A DNA stretch of 64,000 bases from Triatoma infestans (GCA_011037195.1 JAAEAF010000353.1:61654-125653); one strand, 5' to 3'; shown: positions 10,566-20,598, counted from the first letter of the stretch. Notes: generated by a model from the letters alone, not told the origin. Made by a program: numbers and translations.

Positions 10566-11449
10566 AAAAAACGATCCAAGGATCTATTACGATTACCTAC
10601 TTTTCTCTTCTTAGATGTACTTCTTCTAGCAGGAGTCTTAAAAACCTTCGTTGAAGCATCGGAATCGGCATATTCGATATCATCATCATCTTCAGATATT
10701 TTGCAGCTCTCCATCTTCCTCTCAGGGTAGATAAACTCTTCAAGATCTTGTAAATTCTCAATTATTTTGATTGGACCTTCGTCTGATTTCCTTACTTTAA
10801 CGCGGTTATTTATAAACCAAACATGCTTTAATTTCAGTTCTCTCTGATAATTTTTTGCTGCTTTAAAAACTTTGACATAAAATGGCGACATCAGCTCATT
10901 GATATAAATCTGTTTGGAACTAGTAAATCCGAATAACTCCGGTTTAAGAAAATCCTTCCTCAATTTTTTTTGCTTCAATAATTCACGCTTATAAATATTC
11001 GACGATAACTTCACAATTATAGGGGGAGGAAACTGTGAATTAATAGTGTTTCTTTGTGCTAATCGATAGCAATCGTTGATATAATTTTCTTTGTATGGTA
11101 CTTCAATTGCCAGACAAATTTTCTCAATTAATGCTAAAATATTTTCATCTGGAAACAGAGGTAAATTATATATAATGATCCCATTGTATCTCATATACTG
11201 CATATTCACCTGCGTGGTTTGATTCACGACAGAAAGAGCATTTTTTAATTTTTTATTCTCCTTCATAATCTTGTCGTTTTCTAATTTAAAACGTTCCTGG
11301 GATGCGCTAAGACTTGCCATTTCACTTTTAATAGAACGAATATCGGAGTGAATACTCTCAATCTTATTCAGAAGAGTATTAATAAGCTCGTCAGTCTTAA
11401 CCCCGACACTTTTATCAGTGTCTCCATTAGAAGTATTTTTATTTGCCAT
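10526..11449 (-). CDS. LINE ORF1: RNA-binding chaperone-like protein
   Basis: 307 residues from a true ATG at 11449. Residues about 20-80 are heptad-rich and charged (LLNKIESIHSDIRSIKSEM, NDKIMKENKKLKNALS), a likely trimerising coiled coil. A central RRM-like region follows (MRYNGIIIYNLP, CLAIEVP, INDCYRLAQRN, PIIVKLSS). Then comes a C-terminal domain with KQIYINELMSPFYVKVFKAA and HVWFINNRVKVRK, as in L1-type and baculovirus FP-like ORF1 proteins. The tail is basic (RRSTSKKRKVGNRNRSLDRF). Such proteins bind element RNA as multimers and chaperone it. The stop TAG lies at 10526-10528. The last 57 bases overlap the open ORF2 frame (-1), and TTTTTTA sits in frame inside the overlap. Intact. Confidence 0.88.
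   Translation of the reverse strand: MANKNTSNGDTDKSVGVKTDELINTLLNKIESIHSDIRSIKSEMASLSASQERFKLENDKIMKENKKLKNALSVVNQTTQVNMQYMRYNGIIIYNLPLFPDENILALIEKICLAIEVPYKENYINDCYRLAQRNTINSQFPPPIIVKLSSNIYKRELLKQKKLRKDFLKPELFGFTSSKQIYINELMSPFYVKVFKAAKNYQRELKLKHVWFINNRVKVRKSDEGPIKIIENLQDLEEFIYPERKMESCKISEDDDDIEYADSDASTKVFKTPARRSTSKKRKVGNRNRSLDRFLTALPRKSAPIEK
10565..10571 (-). promoter_or_regulatory. Candidate -1 ribosomal frameshift slippery site
   Basis: On the minus strand the ORF1 reading is CGT TTT TTA ACT, so the heptamer T TTT TTA is in the correct zero-frame phase for tandem -1 slippage. After slippage the next codon AAC (10565-10563) is in the ORF2 frame, which is open from there to 7152. The site lies within the 57-base overlap bounded by the ORF2-frame stop at 10584-10586 and the ORF1 stop at 10526-10528. 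U_UUU_UUA is a well-established efficient slippery heptamer. I did not establish a downstream stimulatory structure. Confidence 0.5.
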
Positions 11450-11957
11450 GAGAAGTAGAGTATAAAATAATTAATTTAGCTATAATTATAAATCCTGTTA
11501 CAACTTCGTAATAATCCAATTTAAATGAAAACTATGGCAAAAAATATATATATATATATTACGTACGTTCACGAGACAGCTAGCAGCAGTCCAGTGGGAA
11601 TGTTAGAGCGAGAGAGACAGAAATATGTTCTCCCACTATTGCAACTATAGTAGACACGCCTCTTCAATTGTGCAATTGTAAGAATCTTCCAAATATTTAC
11701 AAATATCTAACAAACACCGATCAATTTTTTTGAAAGCACGTATAATCCACAAGTACAAATGACCTTGACTAATTATTCTTGTTTTAATATCAGCACAACC
11801 GCTCGATAGAAATCATTCAAATTTCGTACGAGTAACAGACATTCCTTAGTCTAGCTATATGCAAAAAATCGTAAAGTTACAACACTTATAACACTTGAAA
11901 ACAAAAATCTTTAACGAGCACGAAGTTAACACTAGCTAAGTCAGCACACAACTCTCC

Positions 11958-11973
11958 TAATAGACGGAAATTA
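11958..11973. repeat. 16-bp target site duplication, right copy
   Basis: TAATAGACGGAAATTA, identical to 6986-7001. It is immediately followed by the continuation of the interrupted HINE (gtaaaccggaagtacac). Confidence 0.85.
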
Positions 11974-12139
11974 GTAAACCGGAAGTACACTTTTACTGAA
12001 CAGTTTTTGAGTTTTCGAAGAATTTCGACCAACTCCGACGAATTTCATTAAATGTGCTACATTAACTATAAAATTTGTCAATTACAATTTTGAAACTAGA
12101 GTAGGAGAAAGTTAGAGGTGAGTGATGTATCACACCTGA

Positions 12140-12625
12140 TTTTTTTTCGAATATTTTTTGCTAAAATAGGCAGGAGGCTGATGGGGACGCTAGGAGGTTG
12201 GGAGATGTGTAGCTTTGTTCGGTTTGAGAATCTTATGTACGAAAGCGAATTTCCAAACGACAGGAAAGTAAGCAGTTTTAAATATAGCGCTGTAAAGAGT
12301 AGTTAGGAATACTATGGCTTAGTGTGGAAGTTGGCGAAGAATATTAGAAGTTATTAAATCGTAGCCAGAGCTCTTCTTTTTAGGGAGTTTAGTGATAATT
12401 TCTGTTACTTCAGTAGGGCTTCAGGAGGCAGTGATAGCGGTAGAGGAATGTCAAGCTCGCTGGTGATATTAGAACTGGGTTCTCTTTATTATGAGTGTCA
12501 GAGTGCGGAATAAATACTGTGATGAGGTATGAAGCTAAGAGATTAGCTTTTTCTGTATCTGTCTTAGCCGAAGTACCGTCGTCATGGTGTAGAGGAGTTG
12601 AAACTATTCTATATTCAAGGAAGTC
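12140..12625 (-). pseudogene. Jockey-clade LINE relic, upstream piece
   Basis: Minus-strand blocks in order are TPLHHDDGTSAK, DTEKANLLASYL, a frameshift, then GYDLITSNILRQLPH, AIVFLTTLF, and VPISLLPILAK at the HINE border. This is the linker and first RT motifs of a Jockey-type ORF2. The matching continuation lies at 6198 on the other side of the HINE, showing one original element. It has several stops and is not functional. Confidence 0.7.
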
Positions 12626-13611
12626 GTATTCTAAACTTAAATTTTTAAATAACAGAAATGAATTAAATCAGTTATATGTGTCAAAGAATTTAAATTTTAA
12701 CAATAGCTGTTATTCTTGAATTTAATTTAAATTAAACAGAGAGAAAAAAATTAATAATAACTACCAGTAAATACCAGATAAATTTTCGTTTATTAACTGA
12801 TAAATCCTAGAGATAATAAACAAAGAGAGTTGAAAAAAACACTTCTTTTTTTTAAATAGCTATGAAGTGACATAGAAAAATTACTTTTTATAGACTATAA
12901 TTGGTAAGAAATTCAAAAATTTTCTGGTCGAGTAATATCCTTGTTTACTTGTTACACATAATATTTTTTAATAATTTATTTATTTATTTAATAAACTATT
13001 TCAATTCACTTAAAGCCTTGACTTTATTTTAAATATTTATCTTCTATTTCAATAATAATTTAAAAATAAGGAAATTTAAACATCTTAATAAATTAATCAA
13101 ATACATAAATAAGAGTAATTCATTTTTTTTTTTCAATTATTTTTTTTATTACCTTTCATATAGTTTGTTTATTTTTATGGTTAGTACTTTAAATTTTACT
13201 TTTACTGAAAAAAAAGTAGCTATAGTCATAAATTATTAACTTTGATTGCGTTTTATTGAAATGTATTCAAGTCAGTCATTTTTTTTTTTTAAGTTTCATG
13301 TCTGAGCTCAAGTGTGTGGATTGAAGTAACTTTACTTAATTCCTTTTCCAACTTTCCTTAATTCTAATTAATACAATCCAGTATGTATTATATTGTTATT
13401 TGCTGTTGCCTTTAAATTCATTAGACCAACTAAATATAATATATAATCACTTGGCCATTCACTGAATAAAAATATTTTAATTTCTAATAATTTCATTATA
13501 ATTTTTAGGTATCTTTATGATGTAATTCTAAATATCAACGAGCATGACTCAAGTTTAATTTGTTCAAATAAATTGATCTACAAGTCCCATTTAAAGAAAA
13601 TATTCTTTAAA
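12626..13611. other. AT-rich sequence, no feature seen
   Basis: Very AT-rich with many homopolymers. I find no motif, tRNA-like head or HINE block. Confidence 0.4.
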
Positions 13612-13990
13612 TAAGTTGATAATCGTCTGCAGGGCTGAAGGGTTCGTAGCTCTAACTCCACCAGATTGTCTGCATAGGCTGGTACCTTCGATTAGATTAC
13701 CAGCCATCTGTATTCCAGGATTCCAGGGAGTTATTAATATCATTAATGAAGATCGAAAACAGAAGTGGGCTGATAAGACATCCCTGTCTCACTCCCATGT
13801 TAGTCTCGAAGAGTTCTGATTAAGCATTCCGACACCATACAATCTATTTCTACTTCCTTACACATATGTTTTAATACAGTGATCATTTTAGTGGATCAGC
13901 CAATCAAACCAAGTTTGTAAAACAACGCGGCAAAAAACTACAGACAGATCAACAAAAAAAGCTTACAGTTTTCTTCGTTTCTTCCTCAAA
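13612..13990 (-). pseudogene. Reverse-transcriptase relic (LINE)
   Basis: On the minus strand, AFFVDLSVVF (decayed motif A) near 13970 is followed by MITVLKHMCKEVEIDCMVSE. Then come TNMGVRQGCLISPLLF and SIFINDINNSLESW near 13720-13810 (motif B), and a decayed YADN box near 13670, with SALQTIIN after it. Frameshifts separate the blocks. The RQGCLISPLLF form differs from the Jockey and FP-type LINEs in this window, so it is another family. Only the RT core survives. Confidence 0.65.
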
Positions 13991-14776
13991 CTGCAAACCT
14001 AGTTTTGCACATTAGATTGAATACTTTCTCTTTCTACTGTAAAGAATCAAAATTTATAGTTTTTGCAATAGTTATTTTAAGCAAATAGTTTGTAACTACA
14101 TAAAAAAATAGTTTGTAATTTGTATTCTATGAAACATAATATCTCAAAACGAGAAATCATAGGATTCGATGCGGAAGTACCATTTTACAAAATGATTTGT
14201 CCTCGGAATAGCAGTAACTATTAATAATAATAACAAAATTTTGTTTTTTTTTGATGAATTGAAATAATTTATCTAGAAAAAATGATCTTAGCCAATTTTA
14301 TTAATCAATTAATCAATCTAAAATCTTAATAATCAATTAATTATGAAATAATCAATCAAATACTACAAAATCAATTATTAAACCTACCATAATGATAGAC
14401 TTATCACAAAATATGTTATTTATTAATATTAAGTAATGAATAATATCAAAAAAATGTGAAGTCAGACTATCATTAATTATTTACTACCTGCAGTTAATAA
14501 TGACATTACGATAACAATAAATAAAAAGAAAAAAAAAAAGCCAGATAAATTACAGTTTTTTTTCAAATTCAAGCGTGTTAATTATGTAGTGAAAAGAAAA
14601 TACAAATTACAGTTCATTTTTTTATTTTTATTTTAATAATAAAGTCTTTCACACAATTAAAATAAAGTATCTTCTTTTTCAGTAGCTGTTATCGTACTTG
14701 TCGTCGACAAAGGAATACCATGTTATTCGTAATTAAAATTAATAAGTAATAGTTATAATAATTAATTAATATTTTA
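13991..14776. other. AT-rich sequence, no feature seen
   Basis: AT-rich with many TAAT-type tracts. No motif recognised. Confidence 0.4.
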
Positions 14777-14900
14777 TATCACCGGAAATACATGTTTTGA
14801 GGTTCCTTAAGTACGAACAAAAAATGTTTTTAGCGAATGGTCTTTATATGTATTTGTGTGTGTGTGTGTATTTTATGTGGATTTATGTTTGAGTGTGTTA
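14777..14900 (+). repeat. HINE fragment (5' internal part)
   Basis: Contains ATCACCGGAAATACATG, TTTTGAGGTTCC, TTTTTAGCGAATGGTC and a (GT)n run, which follow the 5' end in other copies. Both ends are missing. Confidence 0.6.
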
Positions 14901-15149
14901 AGTGTTATTTTTACTCGCAACTGACAGGAATTTAGAGCAAAATCCAACAACCTGAAAATGCAACTTAACAAAATAGTAGAGAGCCTTAAAACATTTTTCA
15001 AAAAAAAACCAACATGAATTTTATCCAAGTTTCTAAATGGAACGCAAACTCCATGTTACGGTGCAAGACAAAAAATATTCATTTCACAAGAGAATCGAAC
15101 AATTAAGTATAAATGGTTTCTAGGATTCCACTCTAGCACTTCTTAGCAT

Positions 15150-15343
15150 AGTTATAGTCGAATCAAAGGCCAATTTCGTTTTGTTCTCCCATAGAGAATA
15201 GCCTGGGCAAATAATGTTGAGCTGGCCTTCTCCTTGCTGACCTTCTTCCGGCAGCAGCAATGATTAGAGCCAATTGTGAGATTGTGGAGACTAGGACCCC
15301 ACTAGTGGTTGTAACACCAGTGAAGAAGAAGATTTGAACGTAT
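15150..15343 (-). other. GC-richer segment left of solo LTR, unidentified
   Basis: This short stretch is clearly less AT-rich than its surroundings. It is open on the minus strand (segments such as VSTISQLALIIAAAGRRSAR). I recognise no family. It ends at the LTR insertion point, so any larger unit has been cut. It could be a piece of a transposon UTR or a host exon; nothing in the sequence decides this. Confidence 0.25.
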
Positions 15344-15741
15344 TGTAACGCAGCCAGTGGTGCCATCTTGGAGAGGAAGTAGGAACCTCAAGTTCTCTTA
15401 GTGGCCGCTAGGAAGCGCTGGCGACGTGCTCTAGTTTTCTTTGGAAGGATTGAGAAGGTTTCAGACCATTCTCCACCGGTATAAATAGTGGGACCACAGA
15501 GAGTTGAGAGAGTTTTTTAGTTACAAACGAGGTGTACGTTTGTGGAAAGTGTATAAAAAGTGGATGAAAAGTGAACTTTTGTGGTTTAAACTGTGAAGTA
15601 ATTATTATTAAGTGTTGTATTTTGTAATTTATTGTGCATAACAATAAATTGGTTTTTTCTTTATTCAAGTTTAGAGTATTTTATCCAAACGAACCCACTT
15701 AAAACTAGTTGCAGTAGCTAGTTTAGAGGGAAAACGTTACA
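15344..15741 (+). mobile_element. Solo LTR of a retrotransposon (copy 1)
   Basis: 398 bases starting TGTAACGC and ending AACGTTACA. A TATA box (TATAAATA) is at 15480 and an AATAAA signal near 15643. Flanked by GTAT at 15340-15343 and 15742-15745. A second copy of the same length and layout is at 33472-33869. No internal retrotransposon sequence adjoins it, so it is a solo LTR left by LTR-LTR recombination. The 4-bp TSD and TG...CA ends suit a gypsy/Ty3-like element; the family is inferred only. Confidence 0.88.
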
Positions 15742-15947
15742 GTATTATCAAAACTTATGTTCGGTTTTATTTACACTTTGTTTCAGGAACCTGTGAATAT
15801 AAAAGGATGACTATATTTAATAACTGTAATAGAACCTTAAATTATATAAGATGCGGGTACCGTTAGGTGCAATATATATATGCAATTTGTAACTAGATAA
15901 TACTCGTATAAATAAATAAATGAATAATAAATCAAAACTGTAAAAAA

Positions 15948-15982
15948 AAAGTCGTGTGAATGAGTGTTTCACACCACATTAT
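15948..15982 (+). repeat. HINE 3' end fragment
   Basis: Contains GTCGTGTGAATGAGTGTTTCACACC-like sequence with the 3' hairpin arms GTGTGA and TCACAC. Nothing else of the repeat adjoins it. Confidence 0.6.
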
Positions 15983-16461
15983 TAATAACATATTTTACCA
16001 AAGAAGGAAAAATAATAAAATAATATAAAATAAATGTATTATGGGTCAATTTTTTTTTACTGAAAAAACACTTCAAAAAAAAAAATGTCATAAACACGTA
16101 AAAAAAACAAAGTGACAAAATTGCGCAATGGCAGTATCGTAAACAATTAATGTCTCCTGATAGTTGAAACTTATATTAATAATAACAATTATAACAATTG
16201 AACTTAATTTGGAAAAGTAAATGCCACCTACTAGAAAAATATACGCAAATATTATTAACAACGATATGTTTAGAAATCCATATGTCAAAGGTTTGTCGTA
16301 TCACTCTATCAAAATGAAAATAGGTGCAGAAATTAACAGAAATAATAATAATGACTGAGGAACACTCGAGCTGTTTCACTTCCTGCAATTTACCTAATTA
16401 TAAGTGGTAAATTTTCTTCAAACAAAATATTTACTAAATCAGCCATTTGGAAAATCGGACA
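15983..16461. other. No recognisable feature
   Basis: AT-rich spacer before the minisatellite. Two overlapping minus-strand open frames have no recognisable motif. Confidence 0.35.
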
Positions 16462-17090
16462 CATTATTTTTATTACTTTTTCTAACTTCTAGTAACAGGA
16501 AGTATTGTAATCGGGTCAAATTTTATTACTTTTTATAACTCCTAGTAAGAGGAAGTATTGTAATCGGGTCAAATTTTATTACTTTCTCTAACTCTTAGTA
16601 AGAGGAAGTATTGTAATCGTGTCAAATTTTATTACTTTCTCTAACTCTTAGTAAGAGGAAGTATTGGAAATCGGGTCAAATTTTATACGGTTCTCTAACT
16701 CTTAGTAAGGAGGACATCTTGTAATCGGGTCAAATTTTATTACTTATCTAACTCTTAATAGAGAGGACAGTTTCATTGTAAAGTTGGTCAAATTTTATTT
16801 ACTTTCGGGTAATCTTGTAAGAGGAAGTATGTAATCTGAGTCAAATTCTATTATTTCTTTAACTCCTTAGTAAGAGGAAGTATGTACTCTGGGAAATTTT
16901 ATTACTTGCTCTAATCTTAGTAAGAGGAAGTATTGTAATCTGGTCAAATTGATACTTCCTCTAACTCTTAGTAAGAGGAAGTATTGTAATCTGGTCAAAT
17001 TTTATTACTTTCTTTAACTCTTAGTAAGAGGAAGTATTGTAATCGTGTCAAATTTTATTACTTTCTCTAACTCCTAGTAAGAGGAAGTAT
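16462..17090 (+). repeat. Minisatellite made of the HINE 5' end (about 12 units)
   Basis: About twelve tandem units of roughly 50-60 bases, each containing TTACTTTCTCTAACTC, a hairpin around TAGTAAGAGGAAGTATTG, and TAATCGGGTCAAATTTTA. The unit equals the 5'-terminal segment of the HINE repeat. Outer units are closest to consensus, while units near 16700-16860 have more indels. The last unit is cut at 17090 by a hAT-like insertion, and the normal HINE body resumes after it at 18932. Confidence 0.85.
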
Positions 17091-17655
17091 CAGTGGCGGC
17101 TACTGGTATTCGCGATTGCGCGACTAAACCCCCAGCTATTTAAAAAAAAAATGAAATAGAAAAGAACTAATTTTCATAATATTTTTATTTTATTTCAATA
17201 TTTCAATATCAAAAAAATATTTTCATTTTGGTATTAGTTACGTACGAACAACATTAATTCACAGTAAAAATTGTATAAGTTGGCCTGATTATCAAAATAA
17301 TCAAAAATCAAATAAATTAATTGAATAATTTTGTTGTAATCAGACATAAAAGAATAGGAACGTATATCAGTGTAGGAGCTCCTTAAAGTGTTCGTATAAT
17401 GAATGAATTGTATGTGTTTCAGGAGATTTATAAAAACGTAGGAAGTTGGGGGTTCACAGTTGGGCATCGCGCTGGAGAATTTAATATATATATGTATATA
17501 TACAAAATTTCATTGTGTTAGTATAGAAAAGTGTATGTTTCATTAACTTTTTTAAAATAAGAGTGGGGGTTACAAGCGCGATGAACATTACTTACGATCT
17601 TACGAACGAACTTACCCGATCTTACCCGGAGTTAAAAAAATTGTTTTTGGCAAAT

Positions 17656-17707
<52 letters not shown>

Positions 17708-18923
17708 CAGCATAGCTCAAAAACAAAACACCATCAAAAACAATAGCATCAAAAAGTTGAAACTTAATATTCCGTATAGGTATCACCATGGGATCTGACC
17801 CTACGTTATATTCCTCAACCGGAAGTACCACTTTACTATTTTTTTTTTTTACTTTTTTGCAATTTTCTCAAAAACGACTCTGACGATTTTCTTCAAACTT
17901 GGCATATCAACTACATATACAAAGAGCTACAACTTTTATTTGAAACATTACTCTGGAAAATTCATTTAAGGACAGTTATGGGCGAGGGGTGGGGTTAGGT
18001 TTCAGCTAAAATGCTACTTCAATTTTTTTAGACAATTCTATCATATAAATAATGTTAGTTACAATTAAATATGTTGTTGAAATTCCGAGTTTTATAAAAA
18101 TCGGATAACCGGAAGTGCGTTTACTTTACCACTTTACTAAATGATTTTTTTACTTTTTCGCGATTTTCTCAAAAATTGCTCCGACGATTTTCTTGAAACT
18201 TCTTATATAAATTAAATATACAAAGATGTATAACTTTTATTTATAACATTTGTCTGGTAAAATTCATTTAAGGGCACTTTCAGGGGAGGGGTGGGTTATA
18301 TTTCTCTCTAAAGTGCTCTCATAGTTGATTATACAATTCTATCATCCAAACAGAATTAATTAGAAATAAATAGATGGCCAAAATTCTTAGTTTCAAGAAA
18401 ATAGTAAACCAGAAGTGAACAGTTTTTTCAGTTTTCGACGAATTTCATTAAATTTGTCAATTATAAGTTTGAGAACTGGAGTAAGAGAAAGTTGTGTGAC
18501 TGTTTCACACTTGATTTATTGTGATGTGATTTTCCTGTGTTTATAAAAACTTGATGTTGGTATTGGTACTTAAAACATACTAAGATATATGACCCAGCAA
18601 AGAATCGATGCTAACTGATTGACATATCCTTTGAACCGAAACACTTTATTTAGATAATCCAAATTGCCGTTATGTTAATCACTTAATTTTCGAACTCAAA
18701 CGGTACAACTCTTTTTTTCATAGTTCTTCTCTGGGTGCACTTCTGCTGGGGCAGATTTATTGTTAATTTAACAAATTTAATTGTAGGGGAGCGATGTAAG
18801 TTTTTACCCGGCTCCTGGCTTACTTCATGATTTCTATCTAGCCAAGCTGCTAATAATGATAGGAAATGTATTTAAAAAAAAAAATGATGAACCCCCACAT
18901 ATCCAAGTCAGGAGCCGCCACTG
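17091..18923. mobile_element. hAT-like non-autonomous DNA transposon with 8-bp TSD
   Basis: Ends CAGTGGCGGCTACTGG and, reverse-complemented from the right, CAGTGGCGGCTCCTGA. Flanks are GGAAGTAT (17083-17090) and GGATGTAT (18924-18931), an 8-bp duplication with one mismatch. Excising the insert restores the HINE sequence GAAGTATTGTAATCGTGTC. Subterminal blocks on both sides share a CCCCC tract and a long A- or T-run. A HINE (17625-18515) is nested inside. No transposase frame is visible. The 8-bp TSD and CAG...CTG ends suggest the hAT superfamily. Confidence 0.75.
17625..18515 (+). mobile_element. HINE copy nested in the hAT-like element
   Basis: Lacks the canonical 5' terminus. It starts at GTTAAAAAAATTGTTTTTGGCAAATGG and contains a long (GT)n at about 17657-17704, two internal modules, and the 3' end GTGTGACTGTTTCACAC near 18495. 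The minus-strand open frame in the GT tract is low-complexity only. Confidence 0.75.
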
Positions 18924-19840
18924 GGATGTATTGTAATCGTGTCAAATTTTCGTTATCGAGTTTACACTAGAAATACAAATTTTGAGATCCCCTGAGTCCC
19001 CAAAAAAATGTGGTTGTTAGAAAATGCTCTGTGTGTGTGATTATGTATGTGAACAGCATAGCTCAAAAACGAAAAATTGCAGAAAGTTCAAACTTGATAT
19101 TCCGTTTAGGTATCACTGTGGGATCCGAGCGTAAATTGTCTGGCAAAATTTTTCAACAGGAAGTATCATTTTACTGATTTTTTTTTTTTTTTCACTTTTC
19201 TTCAAACTTAGTATATCAACTCACATACAAAGAGCTACAACTTTTATTTGAAACTTTTCTCCAGGAAAATTAATTTAAGGGCACTTCTGGGGGAAGGGTG
19301 GGGTTAGGTTATCCTGTAGAGTGGATATTTCAACGTATTTCATCATCAAATCTATCATCTAAATAATATTAATTAGAAAAAAATTGTTGTCGAAATTCTG
19401 ATTTGAACAAAATCGGATGGCCGGACGTTTTTACGGAAAAGGATGTTTTCCTCTAAAGTGCTATCATAGTTGATTATACAATTCTATCATCTAAACAAAA
19501 TTAATTAAAAATAAATAGATTTCCAAAAATTCCGAACTTCAAGAAAATTAGTAAAACCGGAAGTGCCTTTTTTTCTAAACAGTTTTTTTCAGTTTTCAGA
19601 GTGTGTGTATGTGTCAAACATAGCTCAAAACTGAAATAGCGCAGAAACTTGATATTCCTTTTAGGTTTCACCATGGAATTGAACAGAAAGTTGTGTGTCG
19701 AAATTCCCCAACCGTAAGTACTCCACTTTACTGAATGTTTTTTTTTCACTTTTCGCGATTTTCTCAAAAATGGCTCCAACCAATTTCCTTTAAACACAGT
19801 ACATCAGCAATATTTATTTGAAATCTTTCTTCGGGAAAAT
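18924..19840 (+). mobile_element. HINE body, continuation after hAT insertion, plus a joined partial copy
   Basis: Resumes the family sequence at TGTAATCGTGTCAAATTTTCG after the hAT element and runs through modules to about 19570. A second partial internal segment (from TCAGAGTGTGTGTATG) is fused at about 19600-19840. No 3' hairpin is present, so the end is truncated or recombined. Confidence 0.65.
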
Positions 19841-20160
19841 TCATAAAACATTATACGTTCATATCTGTGTGCAAATAGCAAATTGCATTTCAAGTTTAAA
19901 GAATAATTATTGTAGCCTTTTCAGAAAAAAAATTAAAAAAAAAACTATTCTCCGAAGTGGCAACTTCCAGTTAACCAGTTCTATTCAAATGTAATATCTT
20001 CAAATGTAGTAGTTACATTTAATATATCTTAACATTACATTGGTATACATAAATATCGGATTAAATAAAAATACATTTTACTGAAATCGACTTAAGAGGA
20101 AAGCTTTATGTTGTTGCTCCCCCTCCCGCTAAGAAATTCCGAAAAATGCTTTAAACAAAA
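19841..20160. other. No recognisable feature
   Basis: AT-rich spacer with nothing supported. Confidence 0.3.
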
Positions 20161-20164
20161 TTGA

Positions 20165-20394
20165 AGGGAAAGGAATAACTAAGTGGTTAGCGCGTTGGAC
20201 TCCCACGCAGAACGCCCGTGTTCGAGTCCAGTTGCGCTACCCTTAGATTTTTTTTCTTCCTAGGAACCTCTACAGCTCACTGTCCGGTGTTGGAGAGTAT
20301 TGTCTGTAACGAGAGAACACTGTCCGGAAACCGTAAGCGCACTGAGAAGCCTCCGAGCGCCAATGGCCATAGATGTTGACGCGCTTTAAATTTT
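20165..20394 (+). repeat. tRNA-derived SINE (family 1), near complete
   Basis: The tRNA-like head has an A box in TAACTAAGTGGTTAGCGCG and a B box GTTCGAGTCC. A body follows with CTACAGCTCACTGTCC, ATTGTCTGTAACGAG and GAGCGCCAATGGCC, ending in GACGCGCTTTAAATTT. A HINE starts seven bases further on. Same family as 35775-36000. Confidence 0.85.
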
Positions 20395-20400
20395 ATTTTT

Positions 20401-20554
20401 ACCTTCTCTTACTCCCAGTAAGGGGAAGTATTGTAATGGTGTCAAATTTTCGATATAGAGTTTTCACAGGAAATATTCGTTTTGAGGTCCCCTGAGTCCA
20501 AAAAAGTGGTTTCTAGCAAAGGGTCTCTGTGTGTGTGTGCGTGCGCGTACGTGC

Positions 20555-20598
<44 letters not shown>

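Larger units (their letters stand above)
7002..11957 (-). mobile_element. Full-length two-ORF LINE with intact ORFs
   Basis: A 4956-bp non-LTR retrotransposon. In sense order it has a 5' UTR of 508 bases (11957-11450), ORF1 (11449-10526), ORF2 (to 7152), a 150-base 3' UTR with AATAAA near the end, and a short (ATT)n tail at about 7002-7018. Perfect 16-bp TSDs flank it. Both frames are open over their full length, which with the perfect TSD suggests recent insertion. ORF1 is of the coiled-coil plus RNA-binding type, ORF2 carries an apurinic-type endonuclease and RT, and no RNase H domain is seen. Related C-terminal fragments occur at 27857-28965 and 30240-31446, and their 3' ends also carry ATT-type or related tails. 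The clade is uncertain. No LTRs are present. Confidence 0.92.
6199..12139 (+). mobile_element. HINE copy, interrupted by a full-length LINE
   Basis: The 5' end (ACTCCAAGTAAGAG) is at 6199, with AAATATTGTAATCGTGTCAAA just after. Two internal modules follow to 7001. The repeat resumes at 11974 after the LINE and ends with GTGAGTGATGTATCACACC and TGA at 12139, then a T-run. Flanks on both sides are pieces of the same Jockey ORF, so the insertion point can be read as within a T-run (TTTT before, TTTTTTTT after). Confidence 0.8.

Noticed and set aside
16462..17090. CRISPR-like array
   Set aside because: Units are contiguous without unique spacers, the unit is a transposon terminus, and the DNA is eukaryotic.
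17622..17831. Histidine/threonine-repeat protein
   Set aside because: Pure (CA)n translation within a HINE; also near 20513 and 35029.
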